Assembly: GCA_964451925.1 (NCBI GenBank)
Contig: CAYVKA010000010.1
Span: forward strand, 1 to 64,000
Source: Nevskia sp964451925
GTDB lineage: Bacteria > Pseudomonadota > Gammaproteobacteria > Nevskiales > Nevskiaceae
DNA: 64,000 nucleotides
Reading direction: 5' to 3'
Part shown: positions 16,933-24,045 of the stretch, piece by piece
Numbering within the stretch: position 1 is the first letter of the stretch
Layout of the letters: each line of letters starts with the position of its first letter
Translations under genes and position numbers: made by a program
The notes under the pieces: model-generated
What the model was told of the DNA's origin: nothing
The model's input: the letters and a program-made list of their open reading frames with translations, nothing else
Database searches by the model: none

Positions 16933-18369
16933 TCAGCCTTTGCCGATGGCCTTGTTCAGCTCATCGAGCGTCACCTTGCGATTGTCCGCAGGCAGGTGGA
17001 TCGGCACGATGCGCTCCACGTCGAGGTGCAGGCGATCGATGTTCGCCGCCAGGCTCTGCTGGATCGGATTGATGGCCGCCGGCGTCTGCGTGATCGGCGT
17101 CGGCGGTGGATTGAAGGCGTCGGCCTCGACCAGCACCTTCTCCTGCGGCAGGTACGCCACCAGCGCGGCGTCGTTGTGCCCAAACCCCTGCAGGTGGTAC
17201 AGCTCGACGACTTGCTCGCCGTCGCTCAAACGCAAGTGATCCTTTACCAGCTCGAACTTCGCCGGCCGCGGATGCAGCGCCAGCGCGTCCGGCGCCAGCG
17301 TATGCGGCCGGGCCCAGACCTTCTGGAAATAAGCCTTGTTGCTTTCCTGGGTGATCACCGTCGCGCCTTCCGCGACGTAGGCGCGCAGGCCGCCGGCGTG
17401 GTCGAAGTGCGCGTGGGTGTTGACCACCGCGGTGACCGGCTTGCCCGGGATCAGCCGCTTGGCCTCGGCGATCACCGCCGCCGAGCGCTGATCGTTCTGG
17501 CCGCCCTCGATGATGACGATGTGGTCCTTGAAGCCGACCGCCACCGCGGCATAGCCACCACCGATCAGGTAGACGCCGTCACCGAGCTGCTCGGAGCTCA
17601 GCGCTGCCGGCGCGGGCGCCGGGGCCTCGGGGATGTCCGCCGATACATTCGGCTTGACCTCCGCAACCTGCAGATCTAGCACCGGATAGCCACCGCCCTG
17701 CTGCACGATATGCGCGGGGAAGCGGACACCGTTGAAGTCGCGGTAGTCGCTGAAGTCTGCCCGGTACACGGTATCGCCGAGCACCGGATTGTCGATCCGG
17801 GTCTCGACCCGCGTCACCTCGCCCTGGGCGTTGATCCAGCCGCTGGTCCTGGCCTTGTTCAGCGCGGTGAAGCTCAGCAGCGTGAACCGCGCCCGGCCCT
17901 GGCGCAGCTCGCGCGCCGACAGGTCGCCGGCCGCCGCCGCGGCCTTGAGGAAGGCCTGCGGCAGGGTCACCGCCAGTTCGTTCTGCAACGACAGCGCGTT
18001 GGGGCTCGCCACCGTCACCGTCTGCGTCTGGCTCTGCTCGCCGACGATGGGCTGGCCACCACCTCCACGCGGTGGATTCTCCGCCTGGGTACGCACGCGC
18101 TGCAGGCGCGTGGCCCAGGGATTGAAGTTCACCACCCGGTCGTAGCTCTTGTCGTTGAACTTGGGCCAGGCCGAGTCGACGTTGGGCGCCTGGCCCAGGG
18201 CGTAGTCGGCGCCCGAGCCGGAGAACTCGATCGACTGCAGCGCATCGGCCCCCAGCACCTTCGAGGCGTTGCGCAGCGCCGCCTGGGCCACATCGTCGGC
18301 CCGCACCGGCGCCGCCAGCAGCCACACCGCCGCCAGCAGCGGCGCCGTACCTGAAATGTTCTTCAACAC
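16933..18369 (-). CDS. Exported metallo-beta-lactamase-fold hydrolase
   Basis: 478 aa. A signal peptide (PLLAAVWLLAAPVRA) precedes a beta-rich N-terminal domain of about 230 residues (LQSIEFSGSGADYALGQ, WINAQGEVTRVETRIDNPVLG), then an MBL domain: HAHFDH at residues 319-324 provides the first zinc ligands, HNDAALVAYLPQEKVLVEAD the later ligand loop, and IVPIHL the last His. The GTG start at 18369 has GGGAGA 6 bases upstream. It lies 39 bp after the cytochrome b561 gene and is last in a cytochrome c'-b561-MBL run. The linked redox genes suggest a SoxH-like or quinoprotein-relay-type role, which is an inference. The substrate is unknown. Confidence 0.88.
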   Translation of the reverse strand: MLKNISGTAPLLAAVWLLAAPVRADDVAQAALRNASKVLGADALQSIEFSGSGADYALGQAPNVDSAWPKFNDKSYDRVVNFNPWATRLQRVRTQAENPPRGGGGQPIVGEQSQTQTVTVASPNALSLQNELAVTLPQAFLKAAAAAGDLSARELRQGRARFTLLSFTALNKARTSGWINAQGEVTRVETRIDNPVLGDTVYRADFSDYRDFNGVRFPAHIVQQGGGYPVLDLQVAEVKPNVSADIPEAPAPAPAALSSEQLGDGVYLIGGGYAAVAVGFKDHIVIIEGGQNDQRSAAVIAEAKRLIPGKPVTAVVNTHAHFDHAGGLRAYVAEGATVITQESNKAYFQKVWARPHTLAPDALALHPRPAKFELVKDHLRLSDGEQVVELYHLQGFGHNDAALVAYLPQEKVLVEADAFNPPPTPITQTPAAINPIQQSLAANIDRLHLDVERIVPIHLPADNRKVTLDELNKAIGKG

Positions 18370-18407
18370 AGCAATTCTCCCGATGGTGAATGTCCTGAGC
18401 GACTGGC

Positions 18408-19154
18408 TCAGTCGTACGAGGGCCCGGCGGCAGGGGCGTGCAGCACCACCAGGACCAGAACCGCGATCAACAACGCCGATAGCGCCGCGGCCAGCCACAG
18501 CCGCGACGAGCCGATGCCATCCTCCGCCGCCACCTCGGCCGCCGGCTTGTGTCCGGTGAACATGGCGCGGATCAGCTGGTCCTTCTTCAGTAGCTGGTAA
18601 GCCAGAACCGCCGCCACGTGCAGCCCGATGGCGATGGCGATGCCGTCGAACAACAGGCGGTGCAACGACGTCAGCTTCAGGCTCGAGGCGTTGCTCACAT
18701 AGGCGTAGAGCGGCCCGGTGCTGGCGATTTCGTCGTTGCTGAACAGTCCGCTCAGCCCCTGTGCCAGCAGCATGCCGAGCAGCGCCAGCACCATCCAGGC
18801 GCCGAGCGGATTGTGCCCGGCGTAGCGCCGCGCTTTGCCGCGCGCCAGTTGCGCCGCATGGCGCAGCGTGGCCGCCGGCGGGCGCACGAAGCTGGCGAAG
18901 CGCGCATGGCGCGTGCCGACCACGCCCCACAGGATGCGGAAGGCCGCCAGCACCAGCACGGCATAGCCGCACCAGACGTGGTACTTGAAGTACGCCAGCC
19001 CCAGCTTGTAACTGACGTAGCTGCCCAGCACCGCCAGCACCAGCAGCCAGTGGGTGATCCGCACCGGCAGATCCCACACCAGGCGCTGTGCCGTTGGCAC
19101 CGCGGCGTCGATACGGACGCCGGGGCGCAGAGCGATCCTTGTACTCGAAGCCAT
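18408..19154 (-). CDS. Cytochrome b561-family membrane protein
   Basis: 248 aa. Four to five membrane helices with His residues placed as in di-haem cytochrome b561/YodB-type proteins: RITHWLLVLAVLGSYV, FKYHVWCGYAVLVLAAFRILWG, AGHNPLGAWMVLALLGMLL and IAIGLHVAAVLAYQL. The C-terminal helix (LWLAAALSALLIAVLVLVVL) is an addition to the core. It probably carries electrons between the quinone pool and periplasmic cytochromes. ATG at 19154 has AGGGA 7 bases upstream. The gene begins 10 bp after the cytochrome c' stop, so the two are coupled. Confidence 0.9.
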   Translation of the reverse strand: MASSTRIALRPGVRIDAAVPTAQRLVWDLPVRITHWLLVLAVLGSYVSYKLGLAYFKYHVWCGYAVLVLAAFRILWGVVGTRHARFASFVRPPAATLRHAAQLARGKARRYAGHNPLGAWMVLALLGMLLAQGLSGLFSNDEIASTGPLYAYVSNASSLKLTSLHRLLFDGIAIAIGLHVAAVLAYQLLKKDQLIRAMFTGHKPAAEVAAEDGIGSSRLWLAAALSALLIAVLVLVVLHAPAAGPSYD

Positions 19155-19164
19155 CGCGGCGTCC

Positions 19165-19689
19165 CTACTTGGTCCGGTAGCTCTCGTGGCAGCTCTTGCA
19201 GTCCTGCCCGACCGCGCCGGCCGCCGCCTTGAACTCGTCGGCCGTGCTCTTGTCGCGCTGGGCAACCTGGGTCAAGGCTGCGATATGGTTCTGGAAGTCC
19301 TTGAGCTTTGAATTGAAGTCGGCACGGTTGCTCCAGATCTCCGCCCTGGCGCGCGTATCGCCGCTGCTGGAGATGTCGGGGAACGACTCATCGAGCAGCC
19401 CGGCCAGGAATTGCAGCCGCGCCGCGCGCTTCCCGGCATCCGCGGCGTCATACGCCGACTTGCCCTGCAGCACCTCGCCGAGCGGACGAAAGTTGCCACC
19501 GATCAGCGTGAACACCGCCTTGCGGTACTCGATCGCCTGCCTGGCTGGCGTTGGCGGGCCGCCGGCAGAGCCTGTGGCCGCAGCGGTGGTCTGCGCCGCC
19601 GCGGTCAGGCTGCAGCCGAATGCCAGCAGCAGGGCACCGCAGGCAAAATGGATGTAGCGTCGGGGGTTGTTCCGCTGCCGTGATTTCAT
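19165..19689 (-). CDS. Class II cytochrome c (cytochrome c'-like)
   Basis: 174 aa. Signal peptide (ACGALLLAFGCSLTAAA), then a helical domain starting AIEYRKAVFTLIGGNFRPLGEVLQGK and ending with the C-terminal haem site CKSCHESYR, as in cytochromes c' and c-556. It accepts electrons in the periplasm. First gene of the cytochrome c'-b561-MBL run. A weak -24/-12-like sequence lies at 19761-19776 (three mismatches but correct GG-N10-GC spacing). Confidence 0.92.
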   Translation of the reverse strand: MKSRQRNNPRRYIHFACGALLLAFGCSLTAAAQTTAAATGSAGGPPTPARQAIEYRKAVFTLIGGNFRPLGEVLQGKSAYDAADAGKRAARLQFLAGLLDESFPDISSSGDTRARAEIWSNRADFNSKLKDFQNHIAALTQVAQRDKSTADEFKAAAGAVGQDCKSCHESYRTK

Positions 19690-20388
19690 CGGTCCTTACT
19701 GTCTCGTCAAGTGAAGTGCTCGATCACGGCCTGCCGCCCCGTGACGTCCGCGAGGCTGATTGCACCGATCATGCCGTGCCGGACCGCAAGCGCCGCCGGC
19801 GATTCAAGGCGCTGATGCAGAAGCGAATTCGGCGGACATCACGACGAGGTTCCGTGATCGCCGCGACGATGGGCCTGCTGGATTTGCAGCAACCCGGCCG
19901 GGCAAGGTGTTCCGGAGCCAGCAGAACCCGGCAGTACTCCAACCGGCAGCACGGCCGCCGGGACGAAGCGATGGCGGGCAGTTCAGCGCACGACGGCTGC
20001 ATCGGGCCGATTGTTCCAATCGCAGCAGCGGCGCCTTCGGCGCTGCTGGAAAGCCAACACAAAGATGGCGAAACGCCGCGTTTTTACAGGGAAAATGCGT
20101 GGTACGGAAGTTGCGCTCCTCCTGGTCCGCGCCGCCTGCCATGTCGCCGCAGCTGCGTGACCGAGAACCGAAGGCGACACCTATTTGACCTGACTGCCGG
20201 GGGCCTGTTGACGATGCTGCACATCACTTGTTGACCCTTCGCCCCGCCCTGACCGGCTGGCCATCGGCCTAGCCGGACAACACTTCTGCCGCACCCGATT
20301 TTGCTTCTGGAACCGCCAGGGGCCGGGGGAGCTTGCGTCCGCGTTGCCGGCGCACTCCACCAGTCCCCTAACCTCAAGGACTTTGATG
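19690..20388. other. Divergent control region between cytochrome c' and receptor genes
   Basis: Nearly 700 bp without a gene I can support. It holds the sigma-54 promoter at 20100-20115 (+), a weaker minus-strand -24/-12 candidate at 19761-19776, an inverted repeat CAGCAGCG/CGCTGCTG at 20023-20048 centred about 66 bp upstream of the strong -24 element, and a GC-rich hairpin near 20250-20276 in the receptor mRNA leader. Confidence 0.55.
20100..20115 (+). promoter_or_regulatory. Sigma-54 (-24/-12) promoter of the TonB-dependent receptor operon
   Basis: TGGTACGGAAGTTGCG matches TGGYACR-N4-TTGC completely, with 10 bp between GG and GC. Predicted start near 20126, giving a leader of roughly 260 nt to the receptor ATG. 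The leader is unusually long. Confidence 0.78.
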
Positions 20389-22956
20389 ATGGATACCGAA
20401 CACGCTTCCCCCATTGCTCCCGGCGCCGCGTCCGGCACCCGGCCCCGCCTGCGCCGTTCTTCCGCCGTAATCGGCGGCAGCCTGCTGCTCGCGACGGCTC
20501 AGCTGCAAGCCCAGCAGAATGCCCCCGCTCCGGCACCGCCGGCAGACTCCACCGCCCAGGTCGATGCCGCCGCGGTGGCCCCCGTCGCCAGCGGCGATGA
20601 CAACGGCGGCGACAGCAGCAGCAACGCCGAGCAGTTGGGGAAGATCCTGGTGCACGCGCGCAAGCGCGCCGAGTTGCTCGAAAATGTGCCGCTGTCGATT
20701 TCCGCGGTGGACGGTCAGACCCAGGCCACACAGCACCTGGACAAGTTGCAGGACTTCCAGCAGAAGCTGCCGAATTTCCAGCCCAATACCAGCAACCCGC
20801 GCACCTCCTCGCTGTCGATCCGCGGCGCCGGGGGCGTCATCGGCGGCAGCGACGGCTCCGAGTCCGGCGTCGGCCTGATCGTCGACGACGTGTTCTATAC
20901 CCATGTCGGCTTTGCCTGGGGCGGCCTGTTCGACGTGCAGGATCTCGAAGTGGCGCGCGGCCCGCAGGGCACCCTGCTGGGCAAGAACACCACCGTCGGC
21001 GCGGTATTGGTCAACACCTATCAGCCGAGCTTCAAGGCCGAGAATTCGGCCGAAGTCGACGCCGGGAACTACGGCTCGGTGGTGGTGAAAGCGCACAGCA
21101 CCGGCGCCCTGATCGACGACAAGCTTGCCTATCGCCTCAGCTATTACAGCGATCACGACGACGGCTGGGTTCCAAACCCCGCCTACTCGCAGGTCAACAC
21201 CCGCATCGCCGACAATTATCGCGACAGCATCCGCTTGCTCAACGCCAACCGCTGGGCGTTGCGCTTCCAGCTGCTGTGGAAACCGACTGACTCGATCAAA
21301 TCACGCCTGATCGCGGAGCACTTCGATTCGGCGGAATACAACAACTACTCCGGCACGGTGGCGCCGACCATTACGCAATACGCCAACGGCGCCGCCTTCA
21401 ACAGCTATTACAACAAGATCGCCAACCTGTTCGGCGTCACCAGTCCGGCCTTCAATCCCTACGTCGGCACCGCCACCAATCCTTCGCCGCTGAAGTCCTA
21501 CACCGATGGTCTTTCGGATGAACTCACCTGGGGCTTGGGCGACTACACCCTGACTTCGGTCACAGCCTGGCGGCGCTTCCAGCTATGGCCGCGCAACACC
21601 CAGGGCTACTACGGCCTGTATATCAACAGCACCGGCTACGACGTGGTTGCGCAACAGCTGTCGGAGGAAATCCGCCTGGCCTCGGCGCTGGGCTCGGCCT
21701 TCGACTACCAGGTCGGCGTCTATGCCCTGGCCGAGAACCTGGATTCCAACTACCGCTATCTCTTTGGCCAGAACGCCGCGGCGTTCTTCGACAACTCCGC
21801 CTCCGCCAATCCGGCGCAGTTCAACGGCCTGGAATACGACCAGTACGGGCGCGGCAAGACCAAGAGCCTGGCGCCGTTCGGCCAGGGCACCTGGCACATC
21901 AGCGACGCCCTGGACCTGACCGCCGGCCTGCGCTTCACCCACGAAGCACGCGAGGGCTCGGACCACTCCTTTTCCTTCGGCGGCGCCAGCAACCTCTCGG
22001 CGTCCGACCTGGCGGCGCAGAACAAGCAGATCCTCAGCTACGGCGGCTACTTCAACCTTTCCGGCACCGCCGGCAACAACTCGGTGGCATGGCTGATCAA
22101 CCCCTCCTACAAAGTCAATGACAACACGCTGCTCTATGCCCTGGTCGCCCGCGGCGAAAAGTCCGGCGCCATCAATACCGGCGCGGCTCCGATCTACGTC
22201 AGCGGCGTCATCGCCGGCAACCAGCCGGTGATCACCGAGCCGGAGGTGTCACGTGACTTCGAACTGGGATTGAAGAACAGCTTCCTCGACAAGCGCCTGA
22301 CCCTCAACGTCGACCTGTACTGGGACAACATCCACCAGTACCAGGGCTCGATCACCGACACCACTTCGTACCATAACGCCGACGGCAGCGTGGCTCCGAA
22401 AACCTACCTGAGCAACATCGGTGAAGTGCGCCTGAGCGGCATCGAGCTGGACAGCGCCTGGGCCATCGCACAGGGGCTCAACGTCTACCTCAACGGCGCG
22501 CTGACCGGCGCCAAGTACGTGCACTACGACAATGCCGGCTCGCCGACCGAGTATCAATATTCCGGCGGACCGGCGGTGCTGGGCCTGTCCGGCAATTCGA
22601 TCGCCAGCATCCCGCCGTGGAGCGCCAATTTCGGACTCGACTACGCCCGCGCCGCGGGGCAATTCCAGAGCAGGCCGATCGAGGCGTTCGGTTATCTCAA
22701 CGAGTCCGGCACCGGCCGCACGCGCTACTCCAACCCCTATCAGCCCACCTATTTCGGCCAGCCGGCTTACGCCCTGACCAACGCCGGCTTCGGAATCCGT
22801 CGCCGCGACGGTTCGGCCAGCCTGAGCTTCTATGGCAAGAACATCTTCGACAAGAAATTCATCACCGCCGAATCCAACGTCACCGCGACCGCCCCGCAGA
22901 GCGTCAGCCTGGGTGCGCCGCGCACCTACGGCTTCGCCTTCCAGCTCACCTTCTGA
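20389..22956 (+). CDS. TonB-dependent outer-membrane receptor
   Basis: About 855 aa. The N-terminus has a long signal region (GGSLLLATAQLQAQ). A plug domain follows, with the TonB box/plug start GKILVHARKRAELLENVPLSI, SLSIRGAGG and VARGPQGTLLGKNTTVGAV, then a beta barrel with the C-terminal signature TYGFAFQLTF ending in Phe. The plug variant (RGPQGTLLGKNTTVGAV) is the siderophore-type or Caulobacter-like class that also imports carbohydrates and lignin-derived compounds. Two adjacent ATGs (20386, 20389); CAAGGA lies 8 bases before the second. The next two genes follow within 20 bp each. It is the probable partner of the TonB at 11.4 kb. The ligand is unknown. Confidence 0.95.
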   Translation: MDTEHASPIAPGAASGTRPRLRRSSAVIGGSLLLATAQLQAQQNAPAPAPPADSTAQVDAAAVAPVASGDDNGGDSSSNAEQLGKILVHARKRAELLENVPLSISAVDGQTQATQHLDKLQDFQQKLPNFQPNTSNPRTSSLSIRGAGGVIGGSDGSESGVGLIVDDVFYTHVGFAWGGLFDVQDLEVARGPQGTLLGKNTTVGAVLVNTYQPSFKAENSAEVDAGNYGSVVVKAHSTGALIDDKLAYRLSYYSDHDDGWVPNPAYSQVNTRIADNYRDSIRLLNANRWALRFQLLWKPTDSIKSRLIAEHFDSAEYNNYSGTVAPTITQYANGAAFNSYYNKIANLFGVTSPAFNPYVGTATNPSPLKSYTDGLSDELTWGLGDYTLTSVTAWRRFQLWPRNTQGYYGLYINSTGYDVVAQQLSEEIRLASALGSAFDYQVGVYALAENLDSNYRYLFGQNAAAFFDNSASANPAQFNGLEYDQYGRGKTKSLAPFGQGTWHISDALDLTAGLRFTHEAREGSDHSFSFGGASNLSASDLAAQNKQILSYGGYFNLSGTAGNNSVAWLINPSYKVNDNTLLYALVARGEKSGAINTGAAPIYVSGVIAGNQPVITEPEVSRDFELGLKNSFLDKRLTLNVDLYWDNIHQYQGSITDTTSYHNADGSVAPKTYLSNIGEVRLSGIELDSAWAIAQGLNVYLNGALTGAKYVHYDNAGSPTEYQYSGGPAVLGLSGNSIASIPPWSANFGLDYARAAGQFQSRPIEAFGYLNESGTGRTRYSNPYQPTYFGQPAYALTNAGFGIRRRDGSASLSFYGKNIFDKKFITAESNVTATAPQSVSLGAPRTYGFAFQLTF

Positions 22957-22967
22957 GTCGACCCGCG

Positions 22968-23363
22968 ATGCGCAAACTTGCCCTCACGCTCGCCGCCGCC
23001 GCGGCCCTGTCCACCGGCCTGGCCTGGGCCGCGATCGACCTGAGCGACTTCAACGACGACATGATGCGCGACATGGATGACGCCATCAAAGATCTGGAGC
23101 CGGTAATTGCGGCGCACAATGCCGCAAATGCCGGCGCCGACGCCCAGGTGCTGCGGAGCGGATTCAGGGAGACCGAGGACTACTTCGCCAGGAAGGGGGG
23201 TGCGGACGACGCGGTGAAGATCGCCCGCAAGGAACAGGACCTGCTGGCCCAGGTCGACAGGTTCCTGGCCGCCGCCGACTTCGACTCCGCCGCCGGCGCG
23301 GCGCGCGATGTGGCCCACACCTGCAAAAACTGCCACGACGTCTACAAACCGCTCACCAAGTAA
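22968..23363 (+). CDS. Class II cytochrome c-like periplasmic protein
   Basis: 131 aa. Signal peptide ends AWA. The mature part is helical and acidic (DFNDDMMRDMDDAIKDLEPV), with a single C-terminal haem-binding motif CKNCHDVYK, like the cytochrome c' at 19165. Start ATG at 22968, only 11 bp after the receptor stop and with a poor ribosome-binding site, so translation is probably coupled. Two class II cytochromes on either side of one control region suggest a common electron-transfer chain. Confidence 0.88.
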   Translation: MRKLALTLAAAAALSTGLAWAAIDLSDFNDDMMRDMDDAIKDLEPVIAAHNAANAGADAQVLRSGFRETEDYFARKGGADDAVKIARKEQDLLAQVDRFLAAADFDSAAGAARDVAHTCKNCHDVYKPLTK

Positions 23364-23381
23364 CCGTTCACTGGAGAGAAC

Positions 23382-23960
23382 ATGACCCGATTCGCGCTTC
23401 CCTTGACCCTCGCCAGCCTGCTTGGCGCCCTATCCGCCCCCAGCCTGGCCGCGCTCAACCCCGGCGACACGGCGCCGGACTTCACCGCTCCGGCGGCGCT
23501 CGCCGGGAAGGAATTCTCCTACTCGCTCAAGGCCGCGCTGCAGCACGGCCCGGTGGTGGTGTATTTCTACCCTTCCGCTTTCACCGGAGGCTGCAACATC
23601 CAGGCCCATACCTTCGCCCTCAATCAGGACCGGTTCACCGCCGCCGGCGCCAGCATCGTCGGCGTATCGCTCGACAGCATTGGCCGGCTCGACGACTTCT
23701 CCGCCGATCCGAACTACTGCGCCGGCAAGATCCCGGTGGCCTCGGACCCGGGGGGCGCGATCGCGCGGTCCTACGCACTGAGCATCCGCGATGCCGTGCC
23801 CGGCAAGAAGGACACGCGCGGCCAGGAAATCGATCATGGCTTTGCCGAGCGCACCACGTTTGTGATCGGTCCACAGGGAAAGATCGCCGCGGTGCTCGGC
23901 GGCCTGGCTCCGGCGGAGAATGTGGAAAGGACGCTGCAGGTGGTGCAGACGCTGCGCTAA
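23382..23960 (+). CDS. Exported peroxiredoxin
   Basis: 192 aa. Signal peptide (LTLASLLGALSAPSLAA) and a thioredoxin-fold AhpC/BCP-type domain: PGDTAPDFTAP, VVVYFYPSAFTGGC (PxxxTxxC, peroxidatic Cys at about residue 70), GVSLDSIGRLDDF, IPVASDPGGAIARSY and TTFVIGPQGKIAAV. A second Cys (DPNYCAGK) could resolve the disulfide. Peroxiredoxins exported to the periplasm are less common than cytoplasmic ones. The gene follows the cytochrome c by 18 bp and has GGAGAG before the ATG. It probably removes peroxide generated by the linked redox system. Confidence 0.92.
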   Translation: MTRFALPLTLASLLGALSAPSLAALNPGDTAPDFTAPAALAGKEFSYSLKAALQHGPVVVYFYPSAFTGGCNIQAHTFALNQDRFTAAGASIVGVSLDSIGRLDDFSADPNYCAGKIPVASDPGGAIARSYALSIRDAVPGKKDTRGQEIDHGFAERTTFVIGPQGKIAAVLGGLAPAENVERTLQVVQTLR

Positions 23961-24045
23961 CCGCTTGAGGCCCGGCGCGGGAACGGATCGAAGGCACGAA
24001 AAATCCGCCGTGCCCGTGCAGTCCGGCGCCTCCGCCCCGAAAGGA

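Noticed and set aside
19551..20234. 227-codon frame in the receptor control region
   Set aside because: It overlaps the cytochrome c' gene antisense, has no ribosome-binding site or family match, and covers the sigma-54 promoter.
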